This document shows positions 1-11,030 of a stretch of 59,335 nucleotides of DNA, in pieces. Where the stretch lies: NCBI GenBank assembly GCA_003427395.1, contig BFEA01000009.1:4549105-4608439 (forward strand), written 5' to 3'. The DNA is from Chara braunii. Its lineage: Eukaryota; Streptophyta; Charophyceae; Charales; Characeae. The notes below the pieces were generated by a model. That model was given only the letters and a program-made list of their open reading frames with translations. It had not been told where the DNA came from and did no database searches. Each line of letters opens with the position of its first letter. Position 1 is the stretch's first letter. The position numbers were made by a program, and so were the translations under genes.

Positions 1-1800
1 CGTTCCAAGCGTAAGGAAGACTTCTAGCGATCCTAGTCCCTTCTTTCGAAGACAATCAAGAGTCACTCAGACAAACCCTTTCAAAAAAATGACTCAGGTC
101 AACGCAAGTTGACTTATCTTCCAAAATCAACTTATATGTAATACAATCATGCATACGACAAAGGTTGACTTGGCTTCAAACAACACCTATCAATAAAAAC
201 TCAAAACATGACCAATACACAAGGCGACACTCAAGTGGCGTCTGACTAAAATACCTTCACTCTGCCTGCCAGACGACTGGACCGTCACGACTTTTTCGAC
301 TGGATGGGATGCGTTGCCAAGTTTTTTTCATTCTGCCCCATACTAACTGCTAGCACGGAATATGAGCGCCCCAACTCTCAAGCAAAGTTAGAGTGTCATT
401 GTTTTAATGACGACTTCACGCTTTTCCTCTAACTTAGGTGTGAATGCCATCTGCAAATAACTCGGCTACCATCTATACAAATCAGCGACCAGCTCGAACA
501 ATCGGACGCGCGATGCCCCATTAAGGTCAGCGATCCACCTTCAAACTTTGTTGGTCGCTCTGTCCTCCTGGACAATAATTACTCTCTTTGTTCCAAAGTA
601 CCAGCTTGCGACATGAAAACATTTACAGCAATACTCTATTCACATCTTCCCGTCAACTAGTCTGATCACCTCATGTTTGCACTTCTTATGGTGCAACCCT
701 ATCCGCGAAGATGATGCCCAGTCGCACTCCGTTCATAGCTAGTGAAAACACGAACTGGGCTTCTTATGGCGTCAGTCCTCCATTCGTCTGTGGCTCCTAA
801 GACGGCCACAAAGGGTAAACTATGACGGTCCTCCTTAGCGCAAGCCGACAATGACTTAACGTATTCCGTGAATAGCGCATGTCCATCCCCTAGGAGGTGG
901 TCTGGGATACCCCTCGTCCTCGCCCGGGTGAACCTCGGATCTCAGAAGTCGGGCCGGCTCCGCCACAACAGCATGGTATCCCCCCGCAGTGCGGTCCACT
1001 CCAAGTTGATCACAGGGCCGGCCCCTAAGGCAACGAACCCCCACCTCAGATGCCTCCTAGGGAAAGGAAACGCCTCTACCACAGCAGACGACCAACCCCT
1101 TGCCGCCTGACGTCAAGGTGAACCTAGACGAAGAAGAAGATCACAGAGAAGGAAAGCATTCAGACAGACGGGCATAGACAAAGGTGGTCATTCGGGAAAG
1201 AATGGGTAACATCTGAAACGAGTCCATGTCCGATTAAGTTTCTTTTTTTTTGTGAGTGTGATCATTCCTTTTATCGTCGTCAACTGATTTTCTCTCTTGT
1301 GACAAACATGCAAACAAGAGATAGAAGACAAACACCCTGTCCCCATTTTCATTGACATGACCAATCTCGTTTTCAAGCTTTCTTCTACCTACCTGCACAT
1401 CAGACCAAACAACAAGTTCAAAGGAAAACAATGCGATTCACACTCACGTCAGACTTTCATTCACACACGCAAACACACATGTTCTCTACCTATCCAGTGA
1501 ACATTCAAAGAATAGGGCCAAGCAAGTGTGGGTTCACACAGGTGTGAAGGGGTCTGAGTCAAACAGCTGACCGTGAGTGAAGTTGAAGAGACGACCCACT
1601 CAAGAAGACCGTGTAAAATCACACTCCAGAGAAGACAATCGCCACAACAAGTCGCCCACAAAACGATCTACACTACTTTCTAGTACGGTCGCTTGCCGCG
1701 ACACCCTCTCAACACACAACCACATCCCAGTAATCTGACGGCGTCTCAGCGTCCCGCCACCAACCGCACCACCACGACGTTGCCGACAATACCAGAATAT
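1..1800. other. No recognisable gene; mixed repeat-like DNA
   Basis: I see no convincing coding region, RNA gene or structured repeat here. Short open frames on both strands have no recognisable motif and overlap one another. The stretch is probably old transposon-derived intergenic DNA, which is inference. Confidence 0.5.
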
Positions 1801-1827
1801 GCTGCCACAAAATGCCCCTCACAGTCT

Positions 1828-2255
1828 AAGCGCTTCCACGTCACCACCTAGAACGTGCTGCTGCCGCCGCAAAAGTTCAGCAGCACGTCCGCGTCGCTGC
1901 CAGAAAAAACACCGTCGACGCCGGAAGATTTCGACAGCACCTCCGCGTCACCACCAAAATCTCAGTGATGCCGCTGCAAAAAATTGGCAGCGCTTCCGCG
2001 TTACTACCTAGAACGCACTGCCGCTGCCGCAAAAAAAAAAAAAAAAAAAAAAAACCGGCAGCGCTTCCGCATCACTGTCAAAAAGCATCGCCGTTGCCGT
2101 GCCAAACAGACAGAGTTTCCCCTGCACCGCTTGCCGAAGACTCGCTGCCGCCGTGCAAGACGGGCAGAGTTTTCCCTGCGCCACTTGCTAAAGACCCTGC
2201 CGCTGCCGTGCAAAACGGGCAGAGTTTCCCCTGTGCCCCACCAGCTGCAGGGGCA
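1828..2255 (+). repeat. Minisatellite of about 53 bp, eight diverged units
   Basis: Units start near 1828, 1878, 1933, 1987, 2058, 2110, 2164 and 2219. Each opens with CAGCGCTTCC or CAGAGTTTCCCC and is followed by GCCGCTGCCGCAAAA-like text. The array drifts from a CAGCGCTTCCGC form on the left to a CAGAGTTTCCCCTG form on the right. A run of about 22 A at 2030-2053 lies inside one unit. The core GGCAGCGCTTCC is shared with the satellite at 47341-48020. Confidence 0.75.
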
Positions 2256-2960
2256 GCTATGGCTGCCCTCACTCTCATGCTCCCTGCACACCTCCAGCGC
2301 TTCCCTCTCTCTTCACCTTGCTGAGATGGCGGCTATGGTTGTGTTCCACAACTATGGCCACCTCCAGCAGTTCTCTTCCTTCCTCGCCTGCAGACCTCCT
2401 CTTCAACCAGCAGCAGTTCCCCCTCCTCTCACTAGCAGCTCCTCCCAGCAGCAGCAAGCCAGCATTCACTCAAGTGAATTGCTAGCAACACCAGCCACAA
2501 ATGATTGCTGGCTGGCTGCTTGCTGGCTGCTTTTATAGTTGTGGGAGGTAGTGGTAGCAGCCTAAGCTCTCAGCCAAAATTTCGAGCTCAGGCTGGGCCC
2601 TTGATCTCTTGGTGAGATCAATGGCACATACCAGCCCCACACAGCAGAAATGGCCAGGTCCATTCATAAAGAAAAGGACCTGGCCCTCTTCCTGCTGTAA
2701 AACCAGCAAGGGGGGGCTGTATCTAGCCACAACCCTTGTTGGTCTGCTACTGCTGAGGTTCAATCTCAGCAGTGCACCTTCTCCTAGACCTGACCAAGTT
2801 CAGAGTCAGGCTCTTGCAGCAAACCACTTGGGAACATGGCCCGGACAGCGGCCAGGTTCAAGCAAAAATTAAGAAAGGTGCCCTCTTTCTCTCTTCAACC
2901 CTGGCCATATTCGGTGCAAGCCCCCTTGCTAGTTTGCTGCACCAAGTGCAGCAAACCGTT
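2256..2960. other. No gene seen; diverged direct duplication
   Basis: No gene is supported. A block containing GCAGCAAACC, GGGAAC and TGGCC appears near 2813-2861 and again at 2946-2993, about 131 bp apart, so this is an old direct duplication. A short GCTGGCTGCTT repeat lies at 2509-2532. Composition resembles retrotransposon LTR or UTR DNA, but no terminal structures are visible. Confidence 0.4.
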
Positions 2961-2962
2961 TG

Positions 2963-3172
2963 GGAACCTGGCCCCGACAGTGGCCAGGTACGTTATTTCT
3001 TTTATTTTTGTTGCTGCTCTAGCAGCCTCGTTTTGCCTCAGTCCCCCCCCTTCTTCTTTTCTCTTCNGGAACCTGGCCCCGACAGTGGCCAGGTACGTTA
3101 TTTCTTTTATTTTTGTTGCTGCTCTAGCAGCCTCGTTTTGCCTCAGTCCCCCCCCCTTCTTCTTTTCTCTTC
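2963..3172 (+). repeat. Near-perfect 104/105-bp duplication around a single N
   Basis: Bases 2963-3066 and 3068-3172 are the same sequence, starting GGAACCTGGCCCCGACAG, and are separated only by the N at 3067. The single difference is the length of a C run (8 against 9). This is what results when a scaffolder joins two contigs that overlap but were not merged, so it is most likely an assembly artefact. Confidence 0.85.
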
Positions 3173-4830
3173 TTCTTTTCTTTTCTCCCCTGCCCTCCCC
3201 TGAAAATGGGGATGGCAGTTGTCAGATTGGGAGAGGTAGGGAAAGAACTCGTGAAAATTCACGAGTTCAAATCCCGACAGCCTCAAAGCGGGGTGCAAAA
3301 AGTACCCCGACTTTGAAGAATTTTAGAAAAATATTCGCTAAATAAAAAAATCTAAAAACATTCATGTACATGGCGTACGTGCCTGACTACCTACGGAAAA
3401 AAAATCAAGGTCAACAAAATTATTTTGCGCCACCAAAACAATAGTGGCGCAAACTGAAAAATACAGCTTCTCAGAAAAACTCAGATCCTATTTTTTCGTT
3501 TTCTTTTTCTTTTCTTTTTCTTCTTTTGTTTTCTTTTTCTTCTTTTCTTTTCTTTTCTCTTCTTACCCCCCTAACAACGGGGAGGCAGCTGGCAGGTCGG
3601 GAGGAGCAGGTCCTCCTCTCCCCATCCTCCCATTTCTCTTTCTCTCTCACTCTTCACTCAATTCCAACCCCCTCTTGCTTTCCGTGTGTGAACTGTGGGC
3701 CGCGAGATTTCAAGATCTCGCGGCCACAATCATCCGTCCAAAACGAAGTGGGTGTCTTTGTGCTCCCACACAGTCTCCAAGACGAAGTGGGAGCCTTTGT
3801 GCTCCTACACAGTTTGCAAAGACTGTTTTCCCCTTTTTTTTCTTTTTTTTTTTGTCGTTGGCTATGCCAACGGCCACGTCGGTGGTCACATCGTGTGCCC
3901 CCCCCAAACACGATCTATCGAATTACAGACCCAAGTTCGACCCCATCCGAGACCAAAAAAGGGAAAATTTTGGCCTTTTCTCGATTTATGTGTGTCATCC
4001 TTGCGCGCGGGGGCCACTTTGATCTGGGGGCGGCAGATCTCAGTCGCGCGATCTTGAGGATCGCGCGGCCGAGATTGGCCGCGCCCAACTGCCTTGGGCT
4101 GCTCCAAAAGAAGCTAGCCCGGTAAGATGCTTGCAGCCAAGCTTGATCCCGGTACCAGATAGGTAAGAGTCCTCTGCGATAACCTACTGGGCTAGCTCCT
4201 ATCATGATAATAACAAGAGCAACTCGCCTATGTGAAGAGCTCGCCCAGTCAGGTTTCCCCCATACCGTGACCTTGCAGGCTTTGCCTGCCCGCTTCTTCC
4301 CTATGAATGGTTGCTCATCCACCACTCCGGGCCCGCCCATCGGGTAGGCCTCGGTATAGGCCTGCTGGCCTCACCCTGGCTCGAGGATAACCCGGCGGCC
4401 CAAAAAAAAGGAAAAAAACCTTGCTATTCCTTTCGCACCGTAGCCCTATACCCTGCGCATCCCTCCTTTTTAGCCTACTTAGGCCCTGAATCGCAGCCGC
4501 GCGACATCTTTTAGGTAGAATAAGTCTAGTCTCAGACTTTCTACGACCACGCACCCCTGCGGCCATGTCCAGACCCGCGGACGACAGGCCATACCGCCGA
4601 CTCCCGCTGTCTCGAACGGACGCCGTTGTCGTCACATGTCAACGACGTCCCATGTCAACGACGTCATACATCAATGACGTCAGGCTTTAGGTTTCTCAGT
4701 TATAGGGTTGGTCTGAACAACTTTTGACAACGTCACTCTCAACCAGTTCCTCAATCCCATAAAAAAATCGAACAGCGACTGACCTTGACAAACTCGGGTA
4801 GAAACCCTTACAGGGGTTTCTGTCCCGACA
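3173..4830. other. No gene; low-complexity and small tandem repeats
   Basis: T- and TTTTC-rich tracts lie at about 3490-3560 and 3830-3855. A 39-bp tandem pair (ACGAAGTGGG unit) spans about 3743-3820. Palindromic GCGCGATCTTGAGGATCGCGC lies near 4045-4068 (21 bases, stem about 8 bp). Three copies of a CATGTCAACGACGTC-like unit occupy about 4634-4681 and bear repeated TGACGTCA-type sites. A hairpin AGAAACCC/GGGTTTCT lies at 4800-4821, just outside element A. No coding region is supported. Confidence 0.5.
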
Positions 4831-5639
4831 ACGGGGATTAGTACTAACTGTAATTAATGCCTCAGGTGTTGGCTGGGAACATACGAAATTAACCGAAATA
4901 AGAGACAATACTTCCTTGGCATACGACTGTAGACGAAGTCTATAGTTGAAAGGTGATTTCTCGCATACTTTAGTGGACTATTGCCCAGGGACAAGATTAT
5001 ATAATTAACCTTTATACAATCAAAACTGAGGTGGAATCTACCGCTGCGTGCACTAACATCAGACCTAATCTAAGCAGATTGCACAAGTTTTGAGAAGATG
5101 TAGCAGCAGTCAGTGTACTAATTAATTGTTGTGCACTCTCCTAAGTTATGGGTTATTGCTGCATGCATTGATAAATGGTTTCCTCTACATGCTGCATCCT
5201 CATTCCTTCAGTTCAAACTGACTCTTGAAGCGGATTTGTGCAGTAGCCACAATGTGAACGGTCCAATGAGGCTTGGTAAATAAGTTGTAATTGCCCCTTA
5301 AAAAGAAAATGGTATGGTAATGACTGGACCTCATAATTTAGAGGAAAGACAGAGCCAAGATCAACGGAGTCGGCTCCAAACACATCACATGCTCGGTATG
5401 GGCCATAACCATGCCAAGTGGTGTAGACACACAAGTACAACTTTGCCACCTTCTATCGGATAGTCGGCATGAACCGTGCCTAACCAGACTTCTCCAAGTT
5501 AGTGGGGTTTTCCTTTTGCCGAACATGCCTCAATGTCGAGTCAACTACAGATAGCCTGAGTCTTGGGTGTGGCCCTTCAGTCTTGAGCGTAGATCTCGCG
5601 AAAGTTGTAAGTGGTCTTTTCTACCTATTACTTGGGTTC

Positions 5640-5903
5640 CGGAGTGTAAACGAAACCATGAAGGAGAATGGGGTCCTAGCGATAAAATGCGAGATCATTT
5701 TGGAAAAGCACAAAAATTGGGAAGATGAGGCTATTCTGTGTATGGAGCGTCAAAAGATGATGATGAGGGAGAATGCAACCCAACGGATTAAGAAAGAAAA
5801 ATTAATTGAGTACGCATTCTACTTTCGTGATCAGAACGGCAAGTTGCACATCACCGACTCATGGTTAGAGTCGGTAGAGCAAGCTAGGGCAAGGCTCAAG
5901 TGA
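5640..5903 (+). pseudogene. LTR-borne ORF A, unknown basic/acidic protein
   Basis: An open frame of about 85 residues from an internal Met (5658) to TGA at 5901-5903. It reads like a real charged, helical protein, with segments such as RQKMMMRENATQRIKKEKL, YAFYFRDQNGKLH and SVEQARARLK. I do not recognise a family. The other LTR has the same text at 27017-27240, but a deletion and a TAA after RIKK break it there. Presence in both LTRs means it belonged to the ancestral LTR and is not a later insertion. It may be the last exon or C-terminus of a larger product, since the frame is open upstream to 5502 without similar conservation. Confidence 0.45.
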
Positions 5904-6240
5904 GCATAAAGATGCCTAGGCTTCTTCCTTGGCTTTTTACCATTATGCAATTAGCAGCCCTCTCAACATTTCGACATTCAGTCGTTCGAGTTATCAGAAG
6001 GCTCCAGTCAAAATTTTAGCCAGTATCCAGTCAACCTTCTATCAAATGTGCCATTTGTATTACTCAAGAGTTTCTGTTAGAAGAAATCTACATTTAATCA
6101 TCTCCAATTGACACAGAGATCAGACATAAGTTGGATTGTATTTTTATCATAAAACACGGAGAACAATAACAACCAAGACTGTCTCTGTCAGAAGACACAA
6201 GATCGGTTTCAACATCCACTTCAGTACATAAATGCAGTTC

Positions 6241-6873
6241 AGTCGTTTCCCGTCGATGGATCGGTTTTGACCAGACTCAACACGATCTCTTTCAAGGACG
6301 CCTTCTGATACCAATATGTCAGTGGTTTTGGTTTCAAACGAGAGGATTTGTAAGTTTTTGTAGTTCTCACCAGTTTTGGAAGTGGCATTGTCCATGATCT
6401 GAGACTCCACGTGAAGAAGGGTATGGAGACTCGTGAACACTTTGATTTAGTTTGGATCTCAGCAGCTAGATACCTGAAGAGAGAGAGGAGCTCGATGGGA
6501 ACAGTATCAAGCGGATCCCCAACTTTGGCCCGAAACTCTACTCTGACCATCCGAGACCTCCAATACTCTCACAGACGGCTCTTGCTGGGGCGACTTGGTA
6601 GATCTGGACAAGAGGTACATTTCCCCTGCAGAGATTGACTACGAGACAGTCACTGAGCCATCCGAGTTTCGACATCTCAAACGGGGGATCTTCTCTCAAC
6701 CTGATCTTCTTACACCACGAGAGGAATTTTGTACTATGGTTGATTTTCGAATCAGGTGCCTTGGATGGAAGAGTTCAGAACTTGCAGGCTTTAGGAGGTT
6801 CTACATCGAGAGAACACAACCTCAGAGAATACAGAGACATGACCAAAAGCTCAAGCGACAGACGGCAAGATGA
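6241..6873 (+). pseudogene. VLT/YV-family ORF inside the 5' LTR, broken
   Basis: Translation in shifting frames gives the blocks VLTRLNTIS, VFVVLTSFGSG, HVKKG, VWISAARYL, FGPKLYSD and, in a clean 92-residue frame (6595-6873), RYISPAEID, EPSEFRHL and MVDFRIRCLG. The same order occurs in the 3' LTR copy (27606-28252), which lacks the 4-bp deletion that shifts the frame here in the GAGAGAG run near 6480. The first two blocks and the central part align with the ORFs at 7701, 10546 and 11027. Function is unknown. Confidence 0.6.
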
Positions 6874-7358
6874 AAGATTGAGTGTGAGGATTCAGAGGGA
6901 TGAGTGAGGACTCTTGCCTGTGGCTAGTCATGCTCTCTACATGTGTACTTTCTGATAATATTATGAATTTTCATTCTTTCATTATTTAACCTTGTCTTTG
7001 CTCGAGTCAGTAAGTCTTGCATCATCTACATTGCCTTGCTTGATGATCATGCTCTCTGATGATTCTGTCACAGTTCTAAAAATTAGAAAATTGGCAAAAT
7101 TGATACATGCATGACATATTAGACTTTTATGATCATTACTTGCATAACTTCTTGCTGTTCCGAATCAAAATAAAAGATTCCTAAGATCGGGGACTGGCGA
7201 AGACCGCAATTGAAGGGTCTCGCTCGAAGCCGGGCGCACACAACAGGAAGGGATTTTTTGTATTTAATTTATTGCAAACATTATTCAAAATCCTACATGA
7301 CAGTCTATTGGTTTTTCGGTCGCCCAATGAGGCCCGATTGGAAAAAGCGCGACAAAAA

Positions 7359-7377
7359 TGGCACCGTTGTTGGGGAT
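7359..7377 (+). promoter_or_regulatory. Element A primer binding site (tRNA-Asp type)
   Basis: TGGCACCGTTGTTGGGGAT begins four bases after the 5' LTR. It matches the TGGCGCCGTTGCCGGGGAT site familiar from plant Tat/Athila elements, which pairs with the 3' end of tRNA-Asp (identity recalled). The three differences are all consistent with cytosine deamination, one of them on the complementary strand, fitting decay of methylated DNA. Confidence 0.75.
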
Positions 7378-7700
7378 ATGAAAATTTTTCGTGTTCGGAA
7401 TGAGCCTGGGTCAGCAAACACTTTGAGCCTTTGATTAGGTCATGAGAACTGTTGATAATGTCTAAATTTTCAGATCGACTCTGACATCTTGAGTGACTCT
7501 TTATTTTATTGAAAATTTTCGGTCGCTAACTGAGCCTTATCTCTTCATGTGTGAGATACCACACTGGATCGGAGGAGGAGACTGACATTACTTATTGGAG
7601 AGGATCAGGTTTGATCACATGTATGCCTTATGAGCCCTAAATGTTCATGAAGAATTGAGAAAAAAGAAAACGAGTAAGAGGTTAAGGGATTCCATCAAGA

Positions 7701-8073
7701 ATGCTAACTGCTGATTCACTGAAAGAATTCTTAAAATTTACTGTTAAAGGAGTATTCCCCCATCAGTACGAGCACTGTTGGGTTTACCACTTTGGCAGTT
7801 CGACAATTTGCGTAGTGTTGACTCACTTCTTGGAGGGAGATGTTTATGATATTCGTCCCTACGTCAGGGAGGGAGGCAGCAACGATGGTGAGGCATTTAA
7901 CTCGTTATGAGAAATTGTTGTTCAGTCTATCTACGACGAAAAGGCAGATCTAATCAAACGAAAGAAGAAAGTGGAATGGGGGTTAATATCTGTAGCCTAT
8001 GAGACAATTCCAACTCCTCTTATTCCTGAGAGGTATTGTAACGGAAGTAATTGGTTACCAATAATTAACATGA
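7701..8073 (+). pseudogene. VLT/YV-family ORF in the leader, one in-frame stop
   Basis: The first open frame (7701-7910, 69 residues) contains GVFPHQYEH, ICVVLTHFLEGD and DIRPYVREGG. After its TGA the same frame continues with EIVVQSIYDEKADLIKRKKK, PTPLIPERY and GSNWLPIINM until a poly-T run begins near 8077. These blocks align in order with the LTR-borne ORF (VVLTSF, MRPYVKKG, YLEEREKELDE, PRPPIPFT, CWSNLVDL) and with the tandem ORFs at 10546 and 11027 (VFPYKIV, YVLTFNFTDFD, VRVYVPKE). It is therefore another member of the same family. The single TGA may be a decayed arginine or tryptophan codon. No known domain is recognised. Confidence 0.55.
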
Positions 8074-8076
8074 TAC

Positions 8077-8285
8077 TTTTTTTTTTTTTTTTTTTTTTTT
8101 CCCAAAAAGGGTCCGGTGCCCAAGGCTGATATTACCAATGAAAATATTGAGGCCGGGATCCTCACAGTCTGTCCGGAGTGACCGAACCAAACTTGCTGAG
8201 AACCGGGCTCAGCGTCCCTCATATGGTGATGATGATGATTCTGATGATGATATTAATGATGTTGCTACTAATGATGATGATGATT
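8077..8285. repeat. Poly-T run and GAT-rich simple repeat
   Basis: About 24 T in a row end at 8100, directly interrupting the ORF upstream. A GATGATGAT tract lies at about 8226-8285. The poly-T could be the reverse of a retroposon poly-A tail, but no retroposon body or target duplication is visible. Confidence 0.6.
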
Positions 8286-9425
8286 AAAATTTATAAAAAT
8301 TGATTAGTAGACTATGCTATATCACATATTCTGGTCTCCCAAACCAAGAGTAACTCCTATCCTTCCCTATACCAGGACACAGTAACTCAGAGACAATACC
8401 CCTCTCACCAACGTCACCCATTGATGATCTCTTCTCGCCACCTAGCAGCCCCCCCCGGTTCGCCGCAACACCCCAGCTCCGGCCAGCGTCGTTCTGGCAT
8501 CGACAAACCAGAGGCACATAACAGAACAACTTTACAGATATCAGTCCGGGTTCGACCATCTCTGAACTCCTGTACCCCAGATGTGTACGAAGGCTAGATG
8601 CTGCCAAAAATCCAGAACCCCAGAAAAAAGGTGATACTAATGGAGATGGTGAAAACTCAGAAACATTCAGAAATTGTGCATCAACAAGCCTCCCAACCAC
8701 GAATCAGATAGGTGAAACCTATTCAATCCACCTTTGACCACCACCAGCATGGTCGTTTTCAGCACGGACCGAAGCTCTTCCAGGCCTCATGCTCCCATCA
8801 GGCTGGGTTACAGAGTTGCACCACCTTGCTCTAGCACCGGCCAACATTGCTTAAGTTACGACCCCCGATGACCACTGAGACTGCCCCCGCAAACAGCCCC
8901 CCAGATCTCTCTACCAGGCCTCACGCCCCCACTAAGCTAGGTCACAGAGTTGCGCCACCTGGCTCCGGCTCCGGCCATCGTTGCTCCAGCATCGGTCTTC
9001 AAGGGCCACCGAATTTTCGACCACCCTACGCAGGATTAAAAATAACCTGCCAGATCTCACCTATTCCACAACCTCCTCGAGAGGCGAACAAAAAAATACT
9101 GGGCTGGAAGATTATAAATCTTCAAAAGAACATCACCCCTCCCTCCCCCTACCCCCTCATCCCTACACTACCCCCGCCGAGGCGAGCGTCCCGCTCTCCC
9201 TCGGCCCCAATATAGGACCTACCCCCTCCACCCCTGTCCCCGAGGACACGCAGTTCCCTCCTAAAACATGCCCTCGCCACCCCTTGCCCATTTCTGCCTC
9301 CACTGAGGTGGAACAGAAAAACTATCAGGATTTATTAAAGAGTATAGTCAAGGAACAAAATTACGTAATTATCGTGATGATTTATGCAAATATGTTAACG
9401 ATTCAGAACCGATGATGTTAGAGTG
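8286..9425. other. Leader DNA without a clear gene; diverged tandem pair
   Basis: Two copies of a segment reading CAGGCCTCA...CACAGAGTTGC...CACC...GGCC lie at about 8778-8850 and 8910-8995. A proline-rich frame (8847-9215), then a frame ending near 9415 with VEQKNYQDLLKSIVKEQNY, could be remnants of an accessory ORF, but no family is recognised and start codons are unsupported. Confidence 0.35.
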
Positions 9426-9429
9426 AGAT

Positions 9430-9905
9430 TTCTAAATGATGTCAATGATGATGAATCTAATAGTGATATTGATGATGATGATAATGATGATATTGGTAAT
9501 GATGATGATGTTGATAATGGTAGTGATGATTAAGATGATAATGGCTATGATGATGATCGCGCCTGTCTCTTATACACATCTAGATGTGTATAAGAGACAG
9601 AGATTATGCTGATAATGGTAGTGATGATTAAGATGATAATGGCTATGATGATGATCGCGCCCATCACCCTGCACTAACTCAAGATGCTGCTAGTGCTGGT
9701 GACCAGATGATGATGATGGTGATAATACTAAAAGGGGCGAGCAGCGCCGATGATGAAGGTGATGATTAAGATGATAATGGCTATGATGATGATCGCGCCC
9801 ATCACCCTGCGCTAACTCAAGATGCTGCTAGTGCTGATGACCGGATGATGATGATGGTGATGATACTAAAAGGGGCGAGCAGCTCCAATGATGAAATTTT
9901 AACAA
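9430..9905 (+). repeat. GAT-rich repeat with a 137-bp tandem duplication
   Basis: Long GATGATGAT stretches would encode Asp-rich peptide. A unit containing CATCACCCTGC, CTAACTCAAGATGCTGCTAG and AAAAGGGGCGAGCAGC occurs at about 9660-9750 and again at 9795-9890. The part between 9511 and 9660 is duplicated because of the adapter artefact described separately. Confidence 0.65.
9563..9600. other. Nextera mate-pair junction adapter left in the assembly
   Basis: Bases 9563-9581 are CTGTCTCTTATACACATCT, the Tn5 mosaic end used in Nextera libraries, and 9582-9600 are its exact reverse complement. This 38-bp unit is the circularisation junction of Illumina mate-pair libraries. The text just before it (9511-9562) is repeated just after it (9610-9661), as expected from a chimeric read built into the contig. 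This is not biological sequence. Confidence 0.97.
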
Positions 9906-10545
9906 TGAGTGTCGCACAACCCCCCTAAACATGGTGTTAAAGTTGAAACCTACCCTGATAAAGACGATGAAGATGACGAATAACTCCTTGATGATGATAC
10001 CTGTCGTTGTAGCCCATTGCTGCAGATAAACGATCTCTCCCCGTTGCTTGATACTGCTGTTTGTATGTCGCGAAGATAAAGACAGTCTCAAACACTCCAT
10101 TCCTTATCCCCTTGCACTCCTCCTCCCATCTCGTGGGACACACAACGCTCCTCTCCCTCTTGCTCTTGACCGACCTCCTCCACCAAATTGTGCAAGACAA
10201 AGAGCACAAATAATTCCTCCCGATGCAAGACCCAGTAGAGAGCCTTATCCCGCCTCACACGGCATGCTAACCCGCAGCATCCGCGTGAGAGACACCAAAT
10301 AGTGAGATGGCACTACAAGTGCTTTCAAGTGTTAGGAGATAGAGAGTAGGTCCTACAGCAACAGTAACATCGCTGACTCTCTGCATCATTGGGCACCTAT
10401 CATAGCCACCCTCTATGCCCAGCGGCGCCCAACATCGCCTCGCGTTACCGCTCAACCACACCTGGCATAGTCGCGCCACGTCTGCCTGCTACTCCATCTC
10501 TCGTCCGTGAGGTGGTACTGAGATGGAAGAAATGAGAATGTTGTC

Positions 10546-11030
10546 ATGAGAACAAGAAAAACTTCAGCCGAGGAAATCAGACAGAGAAGACTGGAATTTG
10601 GCAAAGGCTCAGGTCCAAGCAAGAAAAAGGTTGAGTGCCTCTTGGGATCACTGAACGCTTTAAGTGAGAAAGAGGTGTTCCCATACAAGATTGTCAAGTA
10701 TGAGATGGTCGAGAGTGGATGGGAGCAGGAACGTTTTTATGTCCTGACATTCAACTTTACAGACTTTGACAGGAATGATGTAAGGGTTTATGTTCCTAAA
10801 GAAAGAAGTGTTGACGCTGTCTATGAGAGATGCTGGGATTTGTCGCGGAAGTTGTACTGAAAGAAAAACAAAGACTTGAGAGAGAAAATAAATGTTTCAT
10901 TGGATCTACTCGGTTTGCTGTCTTTGAGGGATTCATAGCTCCTCCTTTACCTGATATTTTGTTAACAAACAACTGGTCTACTGTGATTGAGTTTGCATTT
11001 AAAGTGAGAAGAGACCAAATACATAAATGA
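10546..11030 (+). pseudogene. VLT/YV-family ORF, tandem unit 1, one frameshift
   Basis: The first frame (10546-10860, 104 residues) starts MRTRKTSAEEIRQRR and contains LLGSLNALSEKEVFPYKIV, FYVLTFNFTDFDRNDVRVYV and ERCWD. At about 10845 the frame must shift to continue as VVLKEKQRLERENK, GFIAPPLPD, NNWSTVIEFAFKVRRDQ, ending at 11030. The shift point is set by comparison with the next unit, where RCW...VVHEEKRRLE is continuous. With the shift it would be about 160 residues, basic and without signal peptide or membrane segment. Its TGA overlaps the ATG of the next unit (ATGA). The function is unknown. Repetition just upstream of gag suggests an element-encoded accessory protein, similar in position to ORF1 of Ogre elements (inference). 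Confidence 0.65.

Larger units (their letters stand above)
4831..7354 (+). repeat. Element A 5' LTR (approximate left edge)
   Basis: This sequence is repeated at 26199-28738 in the same orientation with high similarity throughout. The right edge is supported by the primer binding site, which starts four bases after ...GCGCGACA. The left edge is approximate: similarity to the other copy begins at ACGGGGA (4831), and a TG start is not clear. Unusually, this LTR carries protein-like ORFs on the + strand at 5640-5903 and 6241-6873. Confidence 0.75.

Noticed and set aside
3219-3290. GTTCAAATCCCGA at 3268 as a tRNA B box
   Set aside because: The upstream bases form only a simple hairpin (GAACTCGTG/CACGAGTTC), and no A box or cloverleaf can be drawn.
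6300-6320. Complement TTGGTATCAGAAGG resembles an initiator tRNA-Met primer site (also near 27675)
   Set aside because: It lies in the middle of both LTR copies, has no LTR end beside it, and falls within the VLT/YV ORF.
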